Positions 1 to 9,700 of a stretch of DNA of 64,000 nucleotides are shown here, piece by piece. The stretch spans positions 142,566,682-142,630,681 of the forward strand of contig CP092865.1 in assembly GCA_030710605.1 (NCBI GenBank), read 5' to 3'. This DNA is from Cordylochernes scorpioides. Its lineage: Eukaryota; Arthropoda; Arachnida; Pseudoscorpiones; Chernetidae. Under the pieces are notes generated by a model, which searched no databases, was not told where the DNA came from, and worked only from the letters and a program-made list of their open reading frames with translations. Each line of letters opens with the position of its first letter. The first letter of the stretch is position 1. A program made the position numbers and the translations under genes.

Positions 1-2131
1 AATTAATTTCCAACACCGAGTGACCAGGTTAAACAGCTTAATAAAATAAAAAAAATTACATATCAAAAAAATAATTCCTCCAAAAAATAGTATATATATA
101 CTCAAATATTAATTAATTACTCAAATCCACCCTGGGTGCTAGGGTGAAGTGATGAATGTACACTGAAAAAAAAAACTCAAAAATTCTAAAATCATAAATC
201 TACAAATTTTAAAATATTATATCATACATATTATCCATAATTATCCAATTTCCATAATGTAACAGTCAAAAAAGGTCCTAAAATACACAAAGGTATCAGG
301 GGGGGCAAAGACAAGTTTCAAATTTAATGCGCTTCTTTCTACTAATATTTAATAGGGTAATTCAAATCAGTAATTTAAAACACTTTGATCCCACACACAA
401 CTCATTCTGGTAAAACTAATTGAATCTTTGATTAAAAATTGAACTGAAACCTTTTACATGGTTAGACTAGTTGTCTACCTAAATTGTTCGGTACATTGAC
501 CTCGCATGGCCACACATAACTGAAAACCTCCTTTGTTAAAAAAAAATCCTGCTCCACAAAAATATTAAACCAAACCTATAGCTTAACCTTAAGGTATATA
601 TACCTCCTCTTTTTTTTTTAATGACCTTAAAACACACACAAAAATTACCCAACTTTTTTATAATAAACTTTAAAAAAAAAAATTCTTTTGAACCGGTATT
701 CAAGATTCAATACCAAATCTATAATCACAAACTGACACTCAGGTACTTGTTAGTTTACATGGGATTATGCCACTTGTCCTCTAGCTGCCCAAAGCTAGAG
801 CTTCTCACACCTTCGGGACTTTCAGGCGGAGGACAAAGAACTTCACATGGTCAACACAACTGCTGCTCCCAGAGCAGTCAGAAGAAAAGGAATCATGGGA
901 CTCTCTCCCTTGACATCCAGTGTGTGCTCCCAGAGCACATGACAAATGACATTTCTCACAACCATGCGAGTGCTCTCTTCACAAAAAGAGAAACTTAGCT
1001 GGAGAGCCTATATCTCATCCAGGGTCAAAAATCCAATTTAAAAAAAATAAATCGGTTTGAACCTAATATACATAAACAAAGAAAGAAAAAATTGAAATCA
1101 AATTTATACCTCCATATGAAGTGAAAAAACTTTGCCTAAGCATATATGGCTGATTGTCAGTGAGTTTACAGATCCCTGATGGTAGATCAAACTATTAAGG
1201 TCCTAACACATTTTATATAAAGTTACAAGATCCTATCCTACCAATATCTTAATTTGTCCAGGTCTAACATACTGTTGGCTTGAAGTTTGATATCTCATTC
1301 GCTATCCTTCATTCATACAAAAAAAACATTTACGGATGCATTCAAACTAAACTTGAAATCAAAAGCACTGCCTGAACATTAAACAAACAAAAACAACTAT
1401 TCAAAATACTAAATTCAGGGAGATAAGCACAAGTGCTCTAAACCAAAAAAATTTAGTTATGATCCACCTCCATAAACTTACAAAAGAAAATAAACTTGTA
1501 CTAATTACCACCAATTTGGTCATTCGGTACCCAAAATAGTACTCTAACAAAAAAAAAATGTGCAAGGTTCATTAAAAAAATAGGAATCCCATCTTCAAAT
1601 ATTCATCTAATCCTATCTATTTAACCTAAAAATATATTATCATTTACTGTAAAAGCTATCTAGAGGGCCTGTATCCCGTCCGTCCTGTGTTTACAATAAG
1701 CGACAAAGAGAAAACAAAAAAAAAGGAAATCCTCAAACTTAGGCCATATCATAAAATCTATAATCCAAAAAAAAAAAAGAAAAAGAAAACTACTACACTG
1801 ACTATTCAACTAATTCAACATTGCTTTTTAAAGATTGCTCACAGTGATGGATACCAAGAGAGCCTAAATCTCATCTTTTAGGTGCTTCACTTTCAGAGAC
1901 ACAAAATCTTAGCTCCTAGTTGAAAAAAATGTATATCTCTTTAATCATAAAAATAGGTCTTAAATCTATACTAAAATAATAGTTTATAAAATTACTTTAA
2001 AAAAAAGGATGCACAAATGCTCTTACATTTTGATAAATTTACACAAACAAAAAAAAGGTTCAAAAAATCTAGAAATTACCCTATAAAAATGAAATATAAA
2101 AGCTTTTGCTCTAAAATTATCTTGTTCATAC
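1..2131. other. AT-rich noncoding DNA
   Basis: No convincing gene is visible. The stretch is rich in A and T runs. A short motif resembling GAGAGCCTATATCTCATCC appears three times in diverged form (near 1001, 1662 and 1858). A more GC-balanced patch lies at about 740-1010 but has no consistent coding frame on either strand. Confidence 0.5.
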
Positions 2132-2219
2132 CATGTAAATATTTCCTTCATACTATTAAAAGCTTCATCATGTAGGTCAGCATGTACCTCAAGGGCAGAC
2201 CATAGAGATGCTAACACTT
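2132..2219 (-). CDS. candidate internal exon of an unidentified host gene
   Basis: On the minus strand an 88-bp open segment encodes roughly VLASLWSALEVHAD followed by LHDEAFNSMKEIF. It is bounded upstream by a splice-acceptor-like ACCTATAG and downstream by GTATGA. The peptide has the balanced composition of a helical protein, unlike the A/T-run peptides from the flanks. I do not recognise the family. No second exon of the same gene was confirmed in the window. It could be a chance open stretch; the case rests on composition plus two plausible splice signals. Confidence 0.35.
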
Positions 2220-3181
2220 CTATAGGTAAAAATCATTATTAACAAAAAAGAATGTCAAGAAATGTATTTTTTTTCATACACTCATATGCAATATTCCTGT
2301 AATACCTTATTAAGATAATAATAATTATAGCTTTTGTTATTTCAAACACTTAAAAAGAAAACGCCTTTTTATTCAATAAATTGCCCTAGAAAATTGTTTC
2401 AACCTCATTGTTTCAATGAATAAAGATGAGAAAAAAAAAAGACATTTAGGCCTAAAAAGAAATAAGCTTCTGATTGGTTTCAACTATCAACTGGTTTACA
2501 AATAAAGGTAAACTTAATGAAATGTATTTCATGAATTAAAATATTAAATCTGGGTATATATAACCAAAATAGGAAAACCTCCCTGCCAATTTTTTACATA
2601 TGGTAAGTCATTTGAAATTGACATTTGTTATATGTTTATTATGACACTGTGTCATAGTTTCCATATTACAGTAAATAAAAAAATTATTAATGAGATATTT
2701 TCTTCTAAGTAAATATATTTTAAACATCTATATTTCTCCTATATGTTACAAACAGAAAAGTTTAAATTATTTGTAAATTTTTTTAAAATAAATGTATGAA
2801 ACAGGTTTATTATTAATGTATCTCCAATAATATTTGAAAACATAAACGTGTATTTTCTGTATAAAAGAAAGAAATGAATATTAAATTTAATTAAAATAAT
2901 AACTATTGTGTTGAACTACTTGGTTGGGGGGTCACGTGGTCATTTTCAGCCAATCGTGAGCTAGAATGGGGAGAAATTCTGACGCCAGTGTTATCATTTC
3001 CTATGCCAAAATTTATATTTGGTCCCTGCACATCTGGTGATTCCAGATGTTATTTTTCTGTACTAAGTCCTAAATTTAAACTAAGCTGCCAATCATGGCT
3101 CGAATTTCATCTAGGCCTAGCGTTGTTCTTTGTCTAATTGTACGTTACATTCTTTAAAATTATAAAACACAGCATTAAATA
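2220..3181. other. AT-rich noncoding DNA
   Basis: Mostly A/T runs without a coding frame. The only structured piece is the E-box and CCAAT patch near 2930-2955. A 20-codon reading frame (MARISSRPSVV...) opens at ATG 3095 on plus and ends before the Tigger-like element; it is too short to call. Confidence 0.4.
2930..2960. promoter_or_regulatory. possible proximal promoter patch (E-box and CCAAT)
   Basis: A palindromic CACGTG (2933-2938, inside GTCACGTGGT) lies 11 bases before a CCAAT pentamer (2950-2954), in a small GC-rich patch within AT-rich DNA. bHLH factors of the USF/Myc/TFE class bind CACGTG and NF-Y binds CCAAT; the two often sit close to transcription starts. No start site or gene is confirmed, so this is only suggestive. 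Confidence 0.25.
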
Positions 3182-4056
3182 CAGTGTACTCCGCTTATAA
3201 CGAAGTCGCATTATCCATGACAATCACTTTGTTATATCCGAAGTTTGTTATATCCGCAGTTGGAAAAAAAATGTTTTGTACCAATAATTTTATTTACTAT
3301 TCAACTCAAAAGAGCAACACAAAGATCAATAACAACCTCATCAGGTGATTTTGGAGAAGTAGTTTGTGATTTTCTTTTGACATTTAGAAGTCAGTAACAA
3401 GTGCTGAACACTCTTTTCGATGTTGTCCAAGTCTGACAGATGCCTATGAAGAGACTTGGACTCATCCTGACATTGAAGAAACAATCGCAGAGTTTGAATG
3501 CTCTCCAAGACCTCTTTTGGATGCGGAATGTGGACAATTGGGTCTACTTCTTCATCAACTTGGTCCGTTTCTTCTTCTTTTGCTTGAAGAATGCTCTCGA
3601 CAATTTCTACATCGGATAACATGGCATTTGTAACGATGTCATTGTCAGCGTCAGCATAAGAATCGAAATCCATCTCTAACGGTATTTTTAAAACTTCTTT
3701 CATGCGATCGAAGAGGCTTTGTTGCTCCCACATTTGTGTTGCAGGCTTGTATATTATTAACTTATTTGTTGTGTATCATTAAATTTGTGTCATTCACACG
3801 TTGTAATTTGATATATATTATGCATAATATATTAGTCAATTATAATGGTAAATGAGAAAACTTCGTTATAAACGGATAAAATAAAAATTTATACATGCAA
3901 ATTACTTCGTTATAAGCGAAAATTCTTTATATCCGACTTCGCAATATCCAGAGTTCTTTTAATGGTTTAAGCCCTTCTTTTCTTTCGTGCAGACAATTTC
4001 ATTCGCTATATGCGGAATTTCGCTATAACCGACTTTGTTATAAGCGGAGTACACTG
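3182..4056 (-). mobile_element. pogo/Tigger-like DNA transposon, internally deleted
   Basis: An 875-bp element with inverted ends that begin CAGTGTACTCCGCTTATAAC on both strands, flanked by TA on each side (3180-3181 and 4057-4058). TA target duplications and CAGT ends are typical of the pogo/Tigger branch of the Tc1/mariner superfamily. Subterminal sequence repeats short TTATAACGAA-type words. Only the 3' part of the transposase frame remains (3341-3733), so the copy is non-autonomous. It is a different subfamily from the three CAGTAAAACCCC elements at 37.5, 40.8 and 49.4 kb. Confidence 0.8.
3341..3733 (-). pseudogene. C-terminal fragment of a Tigger-like transposase
   Basis: A 130-residue open frame lies inside the TA-flanked inverted repeats of the element. 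It has the acidic stretch and the final Lys-rich tail usual for the C-terminal end of pogo/Tigger transposases; the HTH DNA-binding and DDE catalytic parts are absent. Residues 119-126 (QKKITNYF) fit the PCNA-interacting PIP-box pattern Q-x-x-[ILM]-x-x-[FY]-[FY], four residues from the stop. Drosophila pogo transposase is known to bind PCNA through a C-terminal PIP box, which supports the family call. The remnant cannot transpose DNA itself. Confidence 0.65.
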
Positions 4057-4509
4057 TATATCAATCGACGAAGCTATAATATTGTAAATTAAAAATAACG
4101 TTTGTTATATTTACCTAACTCCCATTTATCATAATACCGTAAATCAAAGTATAAAGTATTAAATATAAATGTTTATATATTAAAACATAGAAAAAATTAA
4201 ACTTAAACTCACCAAAACAAGTTTTAAAAGAAGCATTAGATTTGTTTACTTACTACAGAGTGGATATTGGATGATTATTATCACTTTAAATAATTCAAAA
4301 CATAAACTTGCTTGTAAAAATGCAAGTTTTTTTAAATATAAATAATTACCTAAAATAATTGTTCTGTGTACATTGAAAAAATATTTATTAGTCTCATTTC
4401 CCTGGGTATTGATTCTTAATCTCAGGATCGCGTTCTACTTAGCCCTAATGGCGTTTCACTATGTATATATTTTTAAATATAATAGAAGAAAATTATATAC
4501 ATAATTCGA
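4057..4509. other. AT-rich noncoding DNA
   Basis: No gene seen. The right part (about 4380-4509) lies on the internal side of the orphan primer-binding site at 4510, so it may be leader sequence of a vanished LTR retrotransposon. Confidence 0.4.
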
Positions 4510-4527
4510 GCCCCACGTTGGGCGCCA
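4510..4527 (-). other. orphan tRNA-Lys primer-binding site with adjoining LTR end
   Basis: Read on the minus strand this is TGGCGCCCAACGTGGGGC, an exact complement of the 3' end of tRNA-Lys(CUU) plus CCA. One base away, at 4529, begins TGTTAAAATAG, i.e. an LTR whose end reads ...TTTTAACA on the minus strand. LTR end, one-base spacer and primer site are in the standard order, so an LTR retrotransposon on the minus strand once stood here. The far LTR end was not located and no coding remnant lies to its left. Confidence 0.6.
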
Positions 4528-4528
4528 T

Positions 4529-5117
4529 TGTTAAAATAGTGATGTTTTATACTTTTCACGTTGTTGTTTCTTTAAATAAACTATTTCCAGATCTCTACAT
4601 GTCCAAATATTAGGGCGCCAGTGGCTGCAGAAAAGCAGACCACAAATTTATTCATCTATGGCACATGTAGAGACCTAAAGCTGTGCCGGCTAGCAATTAA
4701 TGTTGAAGGGGAAATTGACCAATCATTTTTGGCTAAACAAATTTTATTTAGACCAATAAAATAATCTTTCAATGTACAACAAATATTCGAAAAAAAATGA
4801 AGAAAGGATAATTAAATATGATATCTGTTATGTCTTTATATTTAAATTACTGACATTTGTTTACACACAAATACAAAAACAATTTATTCTCCGAAACATA
4901 TTTTGATTACCACATGGATGATGATGATAAAACAGAATATAAAAAATCAATGATAATTAATACACAACAATATCGCATGTATAAGATTAAAAAATGATAA
5001 AAAAAAACAATATATATAAGGTTAAAAGGGAGGAGTTTAAAGGTATATAGATAAACTTTAAAAAAAATAAAGAAAAAAGGCCTATCATGCCAAAGTCCCA
5101 GATTATCCCCAACTTAC
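4529..5117. other. LTR remnant and AT-rich noncoding DNA
   Basis: The first 150-200 bases, beginning at the LTR end next to the tRNA-Lys site, are less AT-rich and may be LTR sequence. The rest is simple A/T sequence with no gene. Confidence 0.4.
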
Positions 5118-5207
5118 CTCGACATCCAGACACCCAAGTCCACGATTCGAAAAGGGGCAGGCCGCAGCCAACGGCCTGAGCCCTCCGCAACTCCAAGTCT
5201 TTAGCTT
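5118..5207 (-). CDS. candidate 90-bp host exon with good splice signals
   Basis: On the minus strand, TTGATTCCTTCCTCAG (strong acceptor) precedes, and GAG|GTAAGT (near-consensus donor) follows, a 90-bp GC-rich open segment. It encodes about 30 residues with EAKDLELRRAQAVGCG near its start and ESWTWVSGCR at its end. GC content is well above the flanks. I do not recognise the product. It may instead be part of a repeat: GC-rich islands in this window usually belong to mobile elements. Confidence 0.35.
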
Positions 5208-5301
5208 CTGAGGAAGGAATCAAACTATTGTTAAGAAAAAAAATGTAAACCCATCAAAATGTAAATATCCCCGCTTCCTTGCCCCAGTGTTGCTGAACTC
5301 A

Positions 5302-5317
5302 CCCCCCCCCCCCCCCC
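5302..5317. repeat. poly-C tract
   Basis: An uninterrupted run of 16 C on the plus strand, unusual in this AT-rich DNA. Its length is likely variable and may be inexact in the assembly. Confidence 0.7.
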
Positions 5318-5484
5318 AGGCTATCATCGCCCTTCTTTCTATGAAAATAAAAAATAAAATAGGCATCTTAAAAAAATGATAAAAATAAATTAAATGTAAA
5401 AATTATTAAAGAAATATTCACAAAAAAAAATAAAAAATACAAAAATATTGAATTTAAAAAAATAATTTTAAAAATATAAATATT

Positions 5485-5830
5485 ATTGTTGATTCTGGGC
5501 ATCTTGAGGTCAGCTTGGGAAAGGTTCAAGGCTCGTGGTGGAGCTGGTGTTCTGCATGAAGATGGTGGAGTCAGGTCAAGCACCATAGGTCGGTGGCTTG
5601 ACTACAGGGAAGGGGCGTCTGAGTCCATCTTGTACTGGCTTGTGGTCAAGTCAGCCACCATCGGACAGGTGGCTCGACCACCAGGAAGGGGTGTCTGAGT
5701 CCATCTCAGACTAGCCTGGTAGGGCCAGGTAATCCACCACAGGTCAGGTGACTTGACCACAAGAAGGGGGTCTCAGTCTCTGACTCAGTGCTGCCAAGGC
5801 TAAATGCGCTTCAGGCTCCATCTCGACACC
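5485..5830. repeat. GC-rich island with about 78-bp imperfect tandem repeats
   Basis: Three diverged copies of a unit containing GGTGGCTTGACTACAGGGAA / GTCTGAGTCCATCT start at about 5592, 5668 and 5747, a spacing of 76-79 bases. Frames are open for short distances on both strands but stops recur at equivalent positions, so a minisatellite is more likely than a coding repeat. Confidence 0.5.
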
Positions 5831-6071
5831 TCGCAATCACCAGAGGTTTGTGGATTAGATGGACAAAGGTGGGATATGTTTAGGTTAGGTGGGGTTCTGG
5901 GTTACTTTGGCATATTATTGTCACGAGGTGTCCCACACAATTTAATTGAATAATCAATAAAATATTATTTTTTAAGTTATAGAATCGATAAATTTCTACC
6001 AAAAATTCCTAAAGGAGGGACTACCACCACCATTTTCTTGGGCCAAGGTCATGTCTAGATAGCCCTTACAC
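5831..6071. other. noncoding DNA
   Basis: Moderately AT-rich; no gene or repeat recognised. Confidence 0.4.
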
Positions 6072-6278
6072 TTAGGAATCGCGAAACAGATCCAACCTGC
6101 CCTCACTATACAGAAGGATCACAGACAGTTGATAACCTTTCTTCAGCTGCCCAGCTTTCTTGAGACATAGATAGCACACAGCTTTACTACCTGGATTTAT
6201 CCTCCTCAACCCTAAATCTATATCCAGACCCCCATACTCGACCTCAGCATGGAATTTCCTGGTCAACTGGTTCAGCAA
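6072..6278 (-). CDS. unidentified short coding-like fragment
   Basis: A minus-strand frame of about 68 residues (including HAEVEYGGLDIDLGLRRI and SKAVCYLCLKKAGQ) has balanced amino-acid composition, one C-x-x-C pair and a Lys-rich tail, in contrast to the AT-rich flanks. It lies 70 bp from the BEL-1 insertion site. The upstream sequence has stops, so if genuine it is an exon or a transposon fragment. I do not recognise the family. Confidence 0.25.
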   Translation of the reverse strand: MLNQLTRKFHAEVEYGGLDIDLGLRRINPGSKAVCYLCLKKAGQLKKGYQLSVILLYSEGRLDLFRDS

Positions 6279-6348
6279 AGCCCTACACTCAGGACGCGAT
6301 TAGAAGAGCTTAACACTAGCACATATTAGTGAGCTGGACAGTTGGGTA

Positions 6349-6656
6349 TGTTAATTAATAACAAAACTAAATAGAATTTACTAAAAAGCCTTTATTTATT
6401 GCTTTTAATTATAATTAAATTTTAAACATATTAAAGATAATATTATTTATTTACACATATAACTATATGTAAATTAAAGAACAAAAGGAAAAGAAACCAA
6501 AAAAACGTAAACATTGGCGACCGCCATTTTTCTTTGTCTGCAGCAACAGTTGTATAGTCGATCCTGCGCAGGCGCACACCACGCCCGCGGCCACCGCGTG
6601 CTGCTCGATGGGGCCGTGTTTTCGAGCCGCTTGCTCACTAAAATGGATATTTAACA
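6349..6656 (-). repeat. BEL-1 3' LTR
   Basis: 308 bp, identical by eye to the copy at 11968-12275. On the minus strand it starts TGTTAAATATCC and ends TTAATTAACA. The U3-like half is GC-rich (around 6560-6640). An AATAAA polyadenylation signal (in GCAATAAATAAAGG) lies in the AT-rich 3' half. Confidence 0.95.
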
Positions 6657-6668
6657 TACTCCCACCTA
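6657..6668 (-). other. BEL-1 polypurine tract
   Basis: Directly upstream of the 3' LTR on the minus strand the sequence reads AGGTGGGAGTA, the expected position and composition for priming plus-strand DNA synthesis. Confidence 0.6.
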
Positions 6669-6737
6669 TGATTTGGGGAAGAAAATCATACAATTAAGAT
6701 AAGTGATATATATGTGGTACATAAAAGGAGTTAAGCA

Positions 6738-9700
6738 TTATAAATTGAGTCTCTGTGGTGGCTTGACCACGCGTCCACATCGAGTTCGCTTAGCCTCACT
6801 ATGCGCTTCTTTAATTGTAGTGTCTCCTTTGGATCGAAGAATTGGATCCCCACTTGAAACTTCCAGGGGATAGAGCTTCTGCACAGGGCGTATAAGGGTT
6901 CCCAGTTTTGTGCGAACTTTAGCAACTCGAGAATGTCCATCTCTTCCTGAAAACAGTTCCACTATTCTTGCCATAGGCCAGTGGAGTCTCCTCTTGTCTT
7001 CCACCTTCACTATAACCACATCACCCACACTCAGTTTCGGAGTCCTCTCATTGGCCTTCTGGACAAGCTGGCCAAGATATTCACTCCGAAAGCGACTTCT
7101 GAGAGCTTCTCGCAGCCTTTGGCAATGCCGATATCTATCTTGAAATTTCTTTGAGTCCAACTTATCAAGATCTGGAACTCCCACGTATTTTGAATCATGT
7201 AGAAACATGGAGGGTGATAAAGGAATCAAACTGTCAAAGTCCTCATGAATGTATGTCAGCGGACGACTGTTGATTGTAGCTTCTACATCACATAGGATAG
7301 TAGACATCTCTTCATAGTACACTGAAGAATGGCCCAAAATTCGAACAAGGAGATCCTTGATGGAACGAATAAGACGCTCCCACCAACCTCCCCACCATGC
7401 AGCAGTAGGAGGTATGAACTTCCAACTTATCTTGTGAAGATTTTGATCTAACACTATCTTCTTCCAGTTTAAAGCCTTGAGAGCATTGTTAGCGCCCACA
7501 AAATTAGTACCATTATCAGAATAAATGACTGTTGGTCGCCCTCTCCGGGCTATAAATCTTCTCAGAGCTTGTATGAAAGCTTCAGTACTTAATGAGGTTA
7601 CAAGTTCCAGGTGTATAGCTCTGAAGACGGCACAGGTAAATAGAACAATCCATGCCTTGGTCTTGTTCTTGAGGTAAAGTGGACCAGCAAGGTCTACTCC
7701 CAGAATTTCAAAGGCTGTGGCATCTCTCACTCTATCAAGGGGTAAGTGAATCGGAGCAGTTTTCACAGGTTTTGATGAAAATCTTCTACACTTGGCACAC
7801 TGAGAGACGACACTTCGTATGCTGCGCCGGGAATTTAAGATCCAATAATTTTCTCTGAGTTTGGCAGAAAGGATCTGAACTCCTGCATGACAATGTCTCA
7901 GATGGAATTCTCTTATCAGGCATGTGACAACATGATGTTTTGTTGGAAGCAAAATTGGGTAACGAAATGAATATTCGTCATCCCTTTCAATAAGCTTGGA
8001 TTTTATACGGATCAATCCAAAATCATCTCTAATTATCATCAACCCGTTGATCGAATCTCCTCGGCTAGAAAAAACTTGCTGTTGCACAGTTTTCCAAATT
8101 CCCTTTTCAGCATCTTCTAATTCTGAAAGCTGTAGACTATGCATACCTGATGGGGACAATTTTTGTGTATTTCGTATGAACCTCCGGATCCACGCATTTA
8201 TTCTGACAATCTTTGTAAAATTTGAAAATCTTTCAAACCATGGCATTACTTCAGTTCTGGCATGAGTAGTCACCAATACTTGTCTATCTATTTCTAAATT
8301 GACCAAAGTTCTGTCTGAGTGGAATAATTGCTTTGGCCAGTGATCTTGAGGCTGCTTGAGCCATTCAGGTCCCTCCCACCATCTGGTGCGTTTAAGCTGT
8401 AGTACACTACAACCTCTTGAAGGAAGGTCTGCAGGGTTGAGGCTCCCTGGTACATAAAACCATTTGTTCGGACCTGAAGTGTTGCATATCTCTTTGACTC
8501 TGTTGTTTACAAAGGTGCCCCACTGCCTGTTTGTCTTGATCCATGAAAGTGCTGTAGTAGAGTCTGTCCAGTAGTACACCGGTTCCGCAGCCAAATTCAA
8601 AGACTCAGTTATGTACCTGCTGAGTCTAACTCCCAACATACAAGCAAGAAGTTCCATCCTAGGGATAGTAGTTTTCTTAAGTGGACCTAGCCGGGATTTG
8701 GCCATCAAAAGTTGTACTGACACTCCTTTGTTCTCAGGACAACGTAGAAAAGCTGCTGCTGCATATGCACTTTGGCTGGCATCACAAAATATGTGAAGGG
8801 ACCAATGGGCTCTAATCCCATGGCCCACTCTACGTGGAATTTTTATGTCGGCAAGAGTGTCCAACTCACTGTACCACTTCATAAAATTTTCTTGAATGGT
8901 TGATGGCAAAGGTTCATCCCAATCAGTTTTGACTGTCCAGGCTTGTTGAATAAGTAGTTTAGCAGGTAATAAGACAGGGGCTAAGAATCCAATTGGGTCA
9001 AAGATCTGTTGGGTATGAGACAAGAGGTCTCTCTTGGAAAGTGAGTTTATTATAACTCCGAACTTAGGGGTCACATTAAGAGTATCTTCTAAAAGATTCC
9101 ATTTCATGCCCAGAACTGAAGCCTCTTCACTCCTTTCTATATCAACACTAGGAGGTAATCTAGAATAGACTTCCTTGACTCGGTGTATAGGTCCGAATTG
9201 CCACATTCTGAGATCCATCTTGGCTTTTGCAAATATCTCAGTAGATTTCTCCACCAGATCAACTAATTCTGCCTCGGTATCCACTGAAGTGACACAATTA
9301 TCAATATACAAACATTCCATCAACTTCTGAGGAAGAGCTCCAAATTCAGATGAGACTCCCTTAAGATGATGCAGAATGACTGCTCCAAGCAAATAGGGGC
9401 TACAGGTCACACCAAAGACAACTCGCTTGTGACGGAAAACCTGAATCTGATGATTATTTTTCCACCATAAGAATCTAAGATAGTCTCTATCTTCTTCTTT
9501 CACTTCAATTTGCAAAAAGGCTTTTCTAATGTCAGCAATAACTCCAATAGCCTTTTCTCTAAACTTCAGTAGGATAGCTGGGATCTGTTCAATAACATTT
9601 GGGCCACTTGCCAAGCAATCGTTCAATGAAAGATTCCCCTTGTCCTTACATGATGCGTCAAACACAGGTCTTATCTTGGTGGTGTTGCTATTGGCTTTAA

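Noticed and set aside
7996-8265. Plus-strand frames inside BEL-1 (for example 7996-8265, 10668-10922)
   Set aside because: Antisense shadows of the intact pol frame with no family resemblance.
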